Made by a program: the position numbers and the translations under genes. Below, piece after piece: positions 47,600 through 59,200 of a stretch of 64,000 nt of DNA; the first letter of the stretch is position 1, and every line of letters begins with the position of its first letter. Origin of the DNA: Cheilinus undulatus (Eukaryota; Chordata; Actinopteri; Labriformes; Labridae); assembly GCF_018320785.1 (NCBI RefSeq), contig NC_054872.1, forward strand, positions 23,084,769-23,148,768, written 5' to 3'. The notes beneath the pieces were generated by a model. The model was not told the origin of the DNA, did not search any database, and worked only from the letters and a program-made list of their open reading frames with translations.

Positions 47600-47700
47600 G
47601 CCCATCCACACAGCCTCCGCATTGGGAGGACTCTGCTGACGTCACTGGGGGAGTTTACCGGAGGGGCGGGGGTTTAGAGGACTGTGAGTGCGCTCGATTC
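47600..47700 (-). promoter_or_regulatory. Candidate deptor promoter elements
   Basis: About 630-680 bases upstream of the deptor ATG lie three classical motifs within 52 bases: a GC box (GGGGCGGGGG, 47663-47672), a perfect CRE palindrome TGACGTCA (47637-47644), and ATTGG at 47621-47625, which reads as CCAAT on the gene strand. The stretch from 47480 to 47720 is locally rich in C, G and CpG against an AT-rich surround. This fits a CpG-type promoter reading leftwards. The transcription start is not defined here, and I infer that 46994 to roughly 47.5 kb is 5' UTR. Confidence 0.5.
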
Positions 47701-50536
47701 TCACACCGCCTGGTCCTTTTAATACTTCCGGAGGTGGGATAAATGGGTAATCATAAGTGATCTGAACAATAAACACTTAAGAGAGGTTTACTATTGAAAT
47801 TCAGAGCTTGCAGTGATTGGCATGCTTTGACACCTGAAAAGAGATTATTTGAGCTGGATGGGGAAGGGTCTCACACATCTTTGTATCCAAATTATTAAAA
47901 CCACCCCTGTAGACCATATAAAAACCCACACAAATAAATGAAAGAACTTTTGTGGTTGCAATGTGTTGTTTACCTTTCCTTCAACAGGATATGTAGTATT
48001 TTCAATCTTTTTAACCCAAAATATCATCCAGGTTTCTCTTTCCCTTTTGCTTCTTGTATATCAAAAAAGCAAATGTCTACCAAGAGTTTTAGTGCTAAAA
48101 GCAAGTTAAAATCTGAAGACAACTAACCATTTTGCTGAGAGGATCTAAACATTTTTATCCTTCAAAATAAGTTTTAATTCTGATGAAATGTTTCTTCTGA
48201 ACAGCAGCCCTTGTAACATAGCATGAATTTGAATGAGGTGTGTTAATCAACAAAAATGTGTCATTATGGAGATACATTAAACAAAAAAAGGTAAAAGTGA
48301 AACATTCAGCTGAAATTGGGTTTTATAAAAAAAACTTCATTTTCATTAAAATAACAAGGCACTGAAATATCCTGATATCAGATGGATGCTGCAGTGGTAG
48401 GTACATTTACACAGCTACTATATAATACATATCTACATATCTACTATATAATTCTTACAAGACTGTCTACAAGAGGCTTTATTATTCAGATTATAAGAGG
48501 GATTTTATACATTGTAATATTATAGTACTGTGACATGGCAACTTGAAGAGCAGAATTTTCAATGAGTCACAACTACAAGTCAAGACGGGTGGATGTTAAG
48601 GATATAAATGAGACACAGAAAAGTCTCACTGTTTCGTATTAAAGTTAAGTATCACTGTATGACAGATTATAGATAACTGATATAATTTACCAGTAGTTTT
48701 AATAAGTGACATGCTTGTAGTTTTCAAATTATAGATCTGTATTAAATATATTATTGACTGAAGAATGTATCCCATCAGTGAGTGCAGCTTTACATAAATC
48801 TTGGACTTCTAACCTAAGGTCAGCAGCCTTGGCAGCCATAGCTGCCCTAAACTGTCTACTGATTTTAATAGAGCAGTCATGTCTCTTTTGAAGACTCCAT
48901 AAAATCTCTCTTTGATAAGGCCTTGGTAAAATCTTTTCTTTTTCTTGAAGTCATAGTAGTGTTTTAACTCCTGTATCCTTATCTGACATTTTCTGCATTG
49001 TTGTGGTCCACTATATTTTTATCTATTAATTTTTGTGTAGCACTTTGTTGCATTGTAAAGAAAAAATAGATATATAGATAAATCTCATCATTATTGTAAT
49101 AATAAAGGAACCCCAGATGCACTAGGATCTAAATTACACAGCTCTCACGTTAAAGAAAAGATAAAACAAACGCACCCACCCACGATAGATGAAGTCATCT
49201 GGTGAATCTTTGGCTCCACTTCTCTGTGTTTATTTTCAGAGTAATGTCTTCTCTGAAAAGTCTTACTTAATATTTTATGGCCTGCACATTGAAGATGTAT
49301 GTTTGGTAAAATAGTGCTGTCGTGTAAGCTCATGTGGGTTGGAGTGGATCTGCAGCATGAAAAAGTTATAAGAGTTTTATGACCTTATATTATCATACTT
49401 GTTTGACTTTAGAGACAAAACACCTAAAACACGGTGTAAATCTCAGAACCTATCATTAATATTTGATTGACCTGGTAAGAGTGAAACATTGTTTACCCAA
49501 TAAGTAGTGGAAAACAACAGCTTTCTAATCAAGTACTGTTTTGGTTCATGCTCTGTGCATGCGCAGCTACATCCTCCTTCACCTCCCTGTATTATTCCAA
49601 AGTGAAATTATGTGGTGGTGTCAGGTAAATTAAAAAAAAAAAACTGTTGCATTGCTATCAGCATACAACATAATACATATCACCTGGGACAAAGCTGACT
49701 GTGGTGAACTTGGAGCATTCATTGCATCAAGTCTATACCCATTGTTGCACAATCTGCTTCTAAAGTGAGCTTTGCCACACAGCACATTTCTTCAGCTACA
49801 TGCAGACTATACTGTAGTTCTTGCTTTGCATTGGTAAATGTTTTTTTTAAAACTATAGGTTCTTATTAGTATCAAGTTGTGATTTTTTTTACTCATATTG
49901 CAAATTTGATATTATTTGTTGTATTTGAAGGGAATCCAATTTTTTTCTGTTATTTTCTTTTTTGATTAAGAAACACATTCACAAAAAATAGGACAGCAGA
50001 ATTTTTTTGTAAACTATTCTCTATTATATTTAGTCATGTGGTAGCTGATAATAAGACTTGATAACATTTGACAAAAAAATGAAAAACAATCTACTCAGGG
50101 TTGTATAGGATCCTTTTTTATGTAATTAATTAAATTTTGTTCAAGTGGGAACTGAAATCCAAAAAAAGTTCGATAAGATGTTCAGTGTGCAAGATATGGG
50201 GCTCTCTTTACTTTCCTTCTTTATTTCAGAGATATACGTATTTAATCTAATAGCTATTTCACTCCGTTTAAATGTTACGCAAGTCCAGGAAAAAGATGAT
50301 CTTTAAATTTATATTCAAGAGTGTCGTTGATTTCTTTGATGGTCTGATCATGCCATCTGCTGGCCAATGGCGGGACTCCGAGAAACGACGTTAAACGCAA
50401 ACATTATTTAATTCTCTTCTTTCGTTTTGTTTTTTTTAATTGTTTGACACACATATATAAAGTTAAGATCATATAAAACAGACAACGGGTTTGACGCAAA
50501 TAAGCGGCTGATAAAGTAGAAATTAGCTCAGAAAAT
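47701..50536. other. Intergenic sequence between deptor promoter and tRNA-Arg
   Basis: AT-rich and without genes. Around 48780-49085 the sequence (TTTGTGTAGCACTTTGTTGC... then an ATAGATATATAGATAAA tail) resembles a worn LINE 3' end. Nothing else was recognised. Confidence 0.4.
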
Positions 50537-50569
50537 GTCACGTGACCGGTTTCAAAGCTGACACGTGAC
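50537..50569. promoter_or_regulatory. Pair of CACGTG E-boxes, one a perfect CLEAR-type palindrome
   Basis: GTCACGTGAC at 50537-50546 is a perfect 10-base palindrome and equals the CLEAR consensus bound by TFEB/MITF-family factors. It is also a strong MYC/MAX E-box. A second core with its 3' flank, CACGTGAC, sits at 50562-50569. They lie 17-50 bases upstream of the tRNA-Arg gene and about 3.5 kb upstream of the deptor start codon. Which gene they serve, if any, cannot be told from sequence. Confidence 0.45.
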
Positions 50570-50586
50570 ACCAAGTGCATTTATAT

Positions 50587-50659
50587 GGGCCAGTGGCGCA
50601 ATGGATAACGCGTCTGACTACGGATCAGAAGATTCTAGGTTCGACTCCTGGCTGGCTCG
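50587..50659 (+). tRNA. tRNA-Arg (anticodon ACG)
   Basis: 73 nt forming a complete cloverleaf. The acceptor stem GGGCCAG pairs with CTGGCTC (one G-U) and the discriminator base is G. The anticodon stem TCTGA/TCAGA closes a CTACGGA loop with ACG at 50620-50622. The T arm is CTAGG/CCTGG with loop TTCGACT. The A-box-like TGGCGCAATGG and B-box GGTTCGACTCC are present, and a T-run at 50663-50667 can end Pol III transcription. No intron. It lies in the gap between deptor and limd1, on the opposite strand to both. Confidence 0.93.
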
Positions 50660-51073
50660 AGATTTTTCTGGGCTGATCCGAAAAGGGAACACGACTACGG
50701 TGTACTAAGGTTGAAAACCCAATCGAGCTGGAGACAGGATAGGACAATCACACTGTTATATTGCAGTTTTACACCGTAGAAACCACCCATGTTTGTTTGT
50801 ACCTGGAGTGTGTGTTGGTAACTTTGGCTAACCGTACCCCGTTGGGAGACAACCTAGAAACATCACTTTTCGCCCAAGTTGCCTTGTCAAGAACCTGGAA
50901 GTCTATTTTGGTGTTCAAAGACAACGCAAACTAATATATATGTATACTACGTGTTACATTGTGCTTTCTGCATTGAGTAGAGCCACTGGGTAGCACATGT
51001 TAAGGAGTAAAATTTGTATTCGTACATGTTGGACATGTTTTACATTTGTTCTTTTCTGAGTACTACGAGGGCC

Positions 51074-51151
51074 TAACCTTGCAAAGCAGATGGATACGCC
51101 AGTTTCCTTGTTTCTCATGTGTGAAACAAATCCATCTGGCGTGTAGGTTAA
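51074..51151 (+). mobile_element. RecQ-repeat remnant: both ends joined (copy A)
   Basis: 78 bases reading TAACCTTGCAAAGCAGATGG ... directly into GTGTGAAACAAATCCATCTG...GTTAA. All internal sequence is missing, so only the two termini with their hairpin halves remain. It lies 415 bases from the tRNA-Arg gene. Confidence 0.6.
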
Positions 51152-51253
51152 CCAGAGCCAGTACTACTGTCAGTCATTGCCAGCATTTCTATCGACAGCA
51201 TCAAGAAAATTGTGATAGAATTTAAATCAACGGTAGTGAACGTCGACTTAATT

Positions 51254-51298
51254 TGATACGAAAGATCACAAGATCGTAGGTTTGACTCTTGCCCGGCT
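51254..51298 (+). pseudogene. Possible tRNA-Arg fragment
   Basis: TGATACGAAAGATCACAAGA followed by TCGTAGGTTTGACTCTTGCC aligns with the anticodon and T arms of the tRNA-Arg(ACG) 600 bases to the left (TGACTACGGATCAGAAGATT, CTAGGTTCGACTCCTGG). The 5' half is not recognisable and stems do not form, so it would be a decayed 3' piece. The resemblance could be chance. Confidence 0.3.
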
Positions 51299-51839
51299 TT
51301 ACTAACCTTTCAAACAAACAAAAAATCAGTAATTTCACACTATTACTAGGGTGTAAAGTTTTAAGCTTCATTTGAAACGTGTTTTAAAATACTGATTCTG
51401 TAATCTAGAGTTAAAGCTTTCTGAACTATGGCAGTCAGTTGGAAACTGTCCTCATAAGCCAGCCCATTACCAATATGTACTGAAGCAAAAAATCTCAGCA
51501 ACTTCTCCAGCCGATAAATATTCATGTACCCACCAACAAGACCACGATTAAAACGTTTCAAAACGTCTGCATTTCTTCAACGTGGGTTGGTAAGCTAAGG
51601 TAGTGTTGAGTAAAATATGCTTACGTTGCTCCATTATGCAGTATGACCGTGTACTACTGCCCGGGAGAGAGCATTACTGGAACATGTTTCCTCTGTGTAC
51701 ATAAATGTATGCTAATAAATCACAGTGCATGCATTTGTACAACTTACTTGCCTGCGCTGAAGCAATATGTTTTATGAAACATTAATGTTTTGTACGCAAA
51801 AAAGAAGAAGCGGATAAATAATAAAAATGTGTCCTAATG

Positions 51840-53140
51840 TAATATATTTATTAAATATTTTTCACAATAATCAAATAGCACAAACGCATTTTTATTCTTC
51901 ATATTAATCTATATTTGGCTATGAGACTTGACTTCAAATAAGAAAAGCAACTTTAGTACTACATTAGTAAATCCAACACATGAATAATATGTATGGCAAA
52001 GTAGGCAACCAAAACTGTGTTCATCACTGCACAACAAATAAGTACGAGGGGTTTTGCTCAGTCAAAATGAAGCAAAAGATAAAGGAGTACAGGTCACTAA
52101 TACATGTATTTTTTTTCTTTTGGAAAAAAAAAACTATCTTTGAAAATATAACATACATAAAACCACAGGCCTTATATCAATCCTCATGGATGCATAGAGA
52201 GCTCATAGTTCTCTTTGTGCTGACAGCAAACCACGTGACGAATGATGGCTGTCTATTGCTAAACAACTCCTGAATGTACTTGCTCAGACATGACGAGAAA
52301 GACTTCATGGTTTGACTGTTAAACCTTACGGGTACAAAGGCATATTCGACCTCCACGATAAAGGCACTATTTTTTATTTTTTGGAATGACTGTGTTCAGA
52401 AATATTTTTATATCATTGCATACAGGAATCTTTAAAATGAAAATGAAAAACAATGGATCTACTTTTCCTTCATTAATAGTTTGGAAAATGAAGCAATTTT
52501 GAGCTTTTTAATGATGTTTAAACTAATCCCGAACATTATTACGGTATATCCCAGTATTCACAGATCTTTCATATTACATTTTGGGGCACAATCTGCATCC
52601 AGAAAACAATATGGACATCTACAGCTTACATGTTTCAGAGTATTACATTATATAAAAATGACATCAAAACATCAGGTAGCTTGATGTGTGTCACTTTCTA
52701 AAGTTGATTTATATTCCTATCAGAAGCTTTGGACATAAAGTTTCAAGGTTCATTTTAACTGCAGAACAGGGAACATTAGCTTAAAAAGTACCCTGTACCT
52801 GAAATGAGTTGACTATCAGAAAAATGTAAATGAACAAAAGTGATATTTACATTTGAAAAAAATTATATGGCAACCCTTTTGTAAAATATATACGTTACGG
52901 TCAATGCATTCAAAGAAGGGCTTTGGTGTATTACAGACTTCATAAAGACAAAAAAAGTATATTAAAACTTCAGTAACACATCTTTAAAAGTACACATCAA
53001 ACCACAGCAAGATCTGATGCATTGCAGTAATCAATCCTCTACAACAAGAATTGTAACTATCCACTCATGCTGTCAATCACTCTTTGGCAGTTCCTCCATA
53101 AATCCACCAGGTGTCTCTGTCCATCCATCCACTGCAAGGA
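51840..53140 (-). other. Probable limd1 3' untranslated region
   Basis: About 1.3 kb of AT-rich sequence without conserved coding follows the limd1 stop codon. Two AATAAA signals on the minus strand occur at 51896-51891 and 51852-51847, which would place the transcript end just left of 51.84 kb. This boundary is inferred; earlier signals such as the one near 52.37 kb could also be used. Confidence 0.4.
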
Positions 53141-53275
53141 TCAGAAAGACGAGGAGGAGATAGATGAGGAGCAGCCTGACTCGATATTCTTCAGATGGCA
53201 AGAGTGGCAGAGGAGGTGGCCGTTCAGAGGGTAGCAGCGGTGACCCTCCTCGTCATTTAACTCCATCTTACATTC
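53141..53275 (-). CDS. limd1: limd1 last coding exon
   Basis: 135 nt including the TGA at 53143-53141, after a TTTTTCAG acceptor. It encodes [34 protein letters not shown], then [23 protein letters not shown] is the LIMD1/WTIP signature for the end of LIM3. The tail is serine-rich and differs from the human ending, though it keeps the final Phe. Confidence 0.92.
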   Translation of the reverse strand, partial: ECKMELNDEEGHRCYPLNGHLLCHSCHLKNIESGCSSSISSSSF

Positions 53276-56200
53276 CTGAAAAATGGAGAAGGAGATGCTG
53301 AGAATGGACGATTTAATGCAAAAAAGCATGATAACTAGACTGATTTATACCCTTTGTAAGACTAATTTCCAAGCAGTTAAATCCCTGAGGGGCATAATTG
53401 TGGCATTTAGGCAAGAAAGGTCATACATTTGTATTTACAGAAAGATTCAAAGTTGTTTTTTCTAGCATGCATCGGATTAATGCATACCAACAAAGAACAG
53501 CTGTTTGGTTTTCATTTTGATGAAACAAACAAAAAATCTTCCAGTAATATGCTGCTTATTGAGAGGCTTAAAAGATGGCAAATTAAAAGCCACAAAATAG
53601 TTAGCTTTCATTAACAGAGCTGTTGCTAAGCCCATTAATTTCTATTTTCATGGAGTGAAGGAACAACAACTGTCAATCAGCATTTAAGGAAAAAACACTC
53701 GAGTAAAATGATGTGATAAATCTGGATGATGAGGTGTTGCATTCCGGATCTCTTCAGCGTTATATAATTACCACCCAGACAGTAATTATCATCTGGGGAT
53801 CTTCTCTTGATGAGCATCTCTGGCTCAGTGACACCAAACCTGCAGGTTTCTTCACCGTGAGGCTGTATTTTCAGTGTTGTAGTAGAGAAATGTGATTTGT
53901 TTTAACCCACCTCACAGTGATAGCACTCCACATGATAGTCTTTGTCCATGGACACAACTCGAATGGTTTCATCAGAGCCCTGTGAGAGAAATTCAGGCAG
54001 AAAACGTAATCTCAAAAAGGAGACACCAAGCTTCAAAAATTTATAAAAAGCAGAGAGCAGAATTTTCAGTACTTTGAACTACTCCTCTGCATTACAACCT
54101 TTGAGCTTCAGGGTTTTACAATAAACTCCTTTAAGCACAAACTGAAAAAAACAAGAACTTGTGATCTTAGGATCCTCTGCAACAAAGGAGGTCTTGCAAA
54201 TCCTCCTGGTTTAGTAAGTATTGACAAAATAAACCAGAAAGGAAAAAGGAAGAGATAATTTATAAATGTGTAAAATGAGCTTTTATGTGCTTTTGCCCCC
54301 AGAGAAAAAGCAGTTCCTTTTAAAATAATTTCTCTCGTATTACAATACCAATCTGGCAGGAAACTACCCCGACCATCCGTACAGCACCCAACAAAAACAG
54401 TCTGAGCCCCCTACCTTAATCCACACACTACCTCTCCTCTAAATACCAGCCTCACTGCTTGCACAAAGGGGAGGGCAGGGGACATTCCAGTAAAGTCAGC
54501 TCTAATTTTGGACATTTCTTTGTTTTTGCCAGCATGTCTTATCTGTGTGTGACCCGTTAATCCCCAGACTATCCATCAGCTCCTCCCTGGAAACACATCT
54601 AATAACAGACAAGAGATATCAGGCCTCACATGCAGTCAGGGGAAAATTTTAATATATTAGTGTATCTGTTACTTGAATAGGAAAGTTCAATATTTTGGTC
54701 ATCACAGAGTTGTAATAAGCTGATAAAGATTCATAAAAGTAAAGGTCATGGTGGTTAAGGTCCAAAGGTAAAGGTCAGGAGGTTCTAGATTTAATGAAGA
54801 CATAAAGCCGATCTACAAATGTTCCTCTACATGGCTCTAATAAGTTCATCTTGCTCACAGTGGTCAAATTATTCTCCAGAGAATGGGGGAAAAATACATT
54901 ATTTCAAGATAATAGTGTTCTATATAGCCCCTATATAAAGTATTCACCCCCTTGGATGTTTTACAGTCTGTTTTATTGATCTTATATATAAATCATGGTC
55001 AAAAATTTGGATTTTTGGGACAAAAAACCCTCTTTAATCCATCCATCTTTTTCCACTTATCTGGGGCCGGGTCACGGGGGTAGCAGGTTAAGCAAGTCCA
55101 CCCAGATGTCCCTTTTCCAAGTGACACTTTCCAACTCCTTTTGCGGGATCCTGAGGTGCTTCCAAATCAGACAGGCTATGTAATCCCTCCAGCACATTTT
55201 GGGTCTTCCCTTAGGTCTCCTCCAAGACCACTGTACCTGGAATACCTCCATAGGGAGGCAACCAGGAGGAATCCTGATCAGATGCCAGAACCACCTCAAC
55301 TGGCTCATTTTGATGCGAAGGAGCAGCGGCTCTACACCTAGCTTTCTCCAGATGTCTGAGCTCCTTACCCTAACCTCTAAGGCTGAGCCCAGCCATCCTC
55401 TGGAGAAACTCCTTTCGGCCACTCGTATCCGCGATCTCATTCTTTTGGTCATTACCCAGAGTTCATGACCATAGGTAAGGGTTGGGAGGTAGACTGACCG
55501 GTAAATTGAGAGCTTTGCCTCTCAGCTCAGCTCCTTCTTCACCACAACGGTCCGCCACAACACCCGCAGTACTGCTGATGCTGCGCCAGTCTGCCTGTCA
55601 ATCTCACGCTCTTTTTTACCCTCACTTGTGAACAAGACCCAAAGATACTTAAACTCCTTCACTTGGGGCAAAGACTCACTCCCCACCTGGAGGGGGCAAT
55701 CCACCGTTTTCCAGCAGAGAACAATGGCCTCAGATTTGGAGGTGCTGACTCTCATCCTGACCGCGTCGCACTTAGCCGCGAACTGTCCTGCTGTTGGTCC
55801 CCTGCTGAGGAAGCCAACAGAACCACATCAATGCCCCAAATCATCTCCCTAAACATTGTTCCTGCTGAATCCAAGGTTCAAGAATTGGCCGTAGCCTCCT
55901 TTCCAGCACCCTAAAGTAAACTTATCCAGGGGGGGCTGAGTAGCCCTGCTTTCTACTCCACCACCCCGGTCTGCCACTCCGCAGCCACTGTCCCAGACCA
56001 CCACGCAACATTCAAGAGGCGTGCCAGCCATGACAACCCAACAATGTCCAGAGCCTTAAGCATCTCAGGGCAAATCTCATCTACACCTGTAGCCTTGCCC
56101 CTGGGGAGCTTTTGGACTACCTTGGTGACCTCCAGCAAGGATATCGATGAGCCTTCCCCTGGACCCTCAGACTCTGCCTCCTCCCCAGAAGACGTGTTGG

Positions 56201-59200
56201 CCGGCTTAAGGAGTTCCTCAACGTGTTCCTTCCATCGCGGGATGACATCCCCAGTCCGGGTCAGCAGTTTCCCACTCCTGCTGAGAACAGCCTGAGAGGA
56301 GCCCTGCTTTCTACTCCTGAGTCCTTGGATGGTTTGCCAGAACAACCTTGGGCCAACCAAAAGTCCTTCTCCATAGCCTCCCCGAACTCCTCCCACACCC
56401 AGGTTTTCGCTTCTGCAACTGCTTAAGCAGAGCCCCCGGAGCTGCCTGGTACCTGTCAGCTGCTTCCAGAGACCCCTGGGCAAGCCATGCCCAAAAGGCC
56501 TCTTTCTTCAGCCTGACAGCTTCCTTCACCACTGGTGTCCACAGATAGTCTTCAAGCCACAGCTCCTAACAGCTGGAGTAAAATTGCAGCATCAAGATGT
56601 GCAAGCCTGATTGAGACCTATCCACACAGACTCAGTGCGGTGATTGGAGCCAATGGTGCATCTACTAAATATTGACTTCAAGGGGGTCATTATTTATGCA
56701 GTCACTCATTTTACATTATACATTTTGATTTAGTTGATATTACTTTGGAAAAAATCTGTTTTCACTCTGACATTTAAGAGGGTAATTGTATGTTCCATTA
56801 TTCGTAAAAAAAAAAAAAAAAAGATACAGATATATTTGCTATATTTTATATATAAGTTTTATTAACAATGCTTGATTAATAAAATCAACGAAGGGTTAAA
56901 AACTCCAAGGGGGTGAACACTTTTCATAGGCACTATACGTGCAGGGCTATTTTTTAAGTAGCATTATGCAGAGACATTTACACATGACATTGGCCGCACA
57001 AACATCTAATTATGCCATCAGGTGTATTTAAAGTTGATACTGCTATGTAACTCAATATTCAAGTTATCACAGTCACCTGTAAACTGAGGAGAAAGACATC
57101 TGAGGCTGGGGTAACTGTAAGCCTGCAGCTTAGTTCAAGCTAAAGCCCTTTGTCGCATGACACCACCATCCATCTTACCACTGATTTCCTGTCATTTCTC
57201 TATCAGGTCGCTTATAAAGACACAATGAAATGTCATAGAAGATATACTGATAGAAAATTTAAAAGATCTCGGAGGAACTTTTGTTTTGTTTTGATATTGG
57301 TTTCCCTGAGGACAAAGCAGTACCTCTCATCTCTTCACTTTTTTAAACAAAAAATCTCTTAACTTCTTTTAACATTTAAACATATCACTCATCAAGAACA
57401 TCTGAAAGAAACAAAGGTTTTAGCAGCCTGCATTTAATCACTTAGTCTGTCAACTACCTCACTGCAGTGTTTATATGTATAAAAAATAACTATACAGCAA
57501 CACTTTTTCTTTATGCTGATGGTAATCAACACAGCCGTCAGTCTGTCTATCTAACGCGTTCTTCTGTTTCAACATGGCATGAGAATTGCACTGCCAGCGT
57601 ATTCACAGACAACATGCTGACAGCTGTAACTGATTTATGGTTGGTTCCTGTACACTAAGCTAGCCTTTATGATTTATTTATGTACTTCTGTGTTTATTAA
57701 TACATTTCTGGTGTTGTATTTCTGGTGTTTTTATGATCTGACCTCTCATTTTGGAACTTGTGATCTGTTGCAAATGGCATATGAATGCAATTGTCTTGGA
57801 TGCTGCTGTGACTGTATTCTTAGTTTGTCTTAGTTTCTTTCATTAAGACTTTTATTAAGGGTTGATAGGCTGGACTGAATTAAGTCTGAATCAGAACATA
57901 CAGCCTGTTTGAGTGGACTATCCGGATAGACACTGATGTATGAATAATGAGTCATATCTTTATTATCACCCCTTCCATTGTTTCTTTAAATCCCTATTAT
58001 CTGTTATGTTTGCTACCATGTTTCCCTGTCTTCCACTTCCTTTTTTCTTTCTCTCTTCCTCTATCCCACCTTTTCTGTAGAACCTACAATGGAAGATTTG
58101 GCCTGTTTGAAGAAGTTTTTTGTTGCAAAGTGTTTGATTATGTTGGTTTCATGTTGGGTTTAAATAACAGGAAAGACAGTGCAGTTTAGGGTCTGTTTCC
58201 AAACCACTCCCTACCATCTCTCTCTAAACTTCTTGGCACAGCCATCCTTGTTTGAAGGGTCTGCCACATTGAGTGCCATCCAAAACCTTGAAGTGGAGAG
58301 TTACAGTGGGTTGCCGTATACTTTAACGGTAAGTATGCACCAATGCTGACTTACAGAGCAGGTGTAAAGCCTTTTCTTGTTTTTCATGGGAGACAAACTA
58401 TCTCAAGCTTGAATACTTACAAACTAAAAGATAGTAGAGTCATCCAGGGTTTACATTATACCAAAGAGCTAAAGTTAGCATTTACACATTTAAATCTGAG
58501 GTTTTTTTGAATGGATAAAAACTTTCAAAAACAAATTGTCTTAGACATCAGATTCAAAAGACACCAAGTTTATAAAAGATGTTTTGCCAAAAATGGGAGG
58601 TCTTCTTTGTTTTTACAAACTGTGGATTGATTCTATCAAGTCAAATGTTTTTCTGTAGCCAACTTGTTATTTGAGTGACATAAAACAGTGGTTAAATTAA
58701 GTTCCTGTTACTGTGGGAGTGAGCGAAGTTGTCCCAAACCTTGCTGAGCTGGTAACAAGTATACCCTCCACTTTAATGAAGGGTACTCTATTCAGCTGTG
58801 GGCGCAACAACAGACAGAGCAAACTCAGTGCTGGAGTATGACGTTGGAGGGACAAGTCTGAAAGTGAGCCCTGGTCACGAAGTATTCATTTTGTTAAAGT
58901 TAAATGTTGGCATTCTTTGAATAAAGTATGATTGATTTCCCATATTATTATGTTAACATATCTACTTAGTTTATGGTTGCTAGCTTACCTCAGAGGGCAG
59001 GATGGGCTGGTTACAGGCTGCACATTTAGGGGCCAGGACCCTGTAGGAGTGAGACAGAGGATTTCATAGATTTGTTGCAACTGCAAGCAATTAAATGAAT
59101 TTAAATCAACTCTTTACAAAGACCGTAAAGGTCACAGTTTATATTTGATGTCCCTCTCCTGACCTTTAAACCCTCTCTTCCTCCCTCTCTCTCCCTCCTG

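Larger units (their letters stand above)
53980..58988 (-). other. limd1 intron before the GSDETI exon
   Basis: A 5 kb intron, donor GTAAGC at 58988 and acceptor CTCACAG at 53980. About 40% is the Tc1/LINE composite. The rest (53980-54920, 56940-58988) is AT-rich with a poly-A run at 56806-56822 inside the Tc1 right arm and no recognised gene. Confidence 0.6.

Noticed and set aside
47242..47622. 126-residue minus-strand frame upstream of the deptor ATG
   Set aside because: It overlaps the presumed 5' UTR and promoter; no homology, and the frame is not continuous with deptor exon 1.
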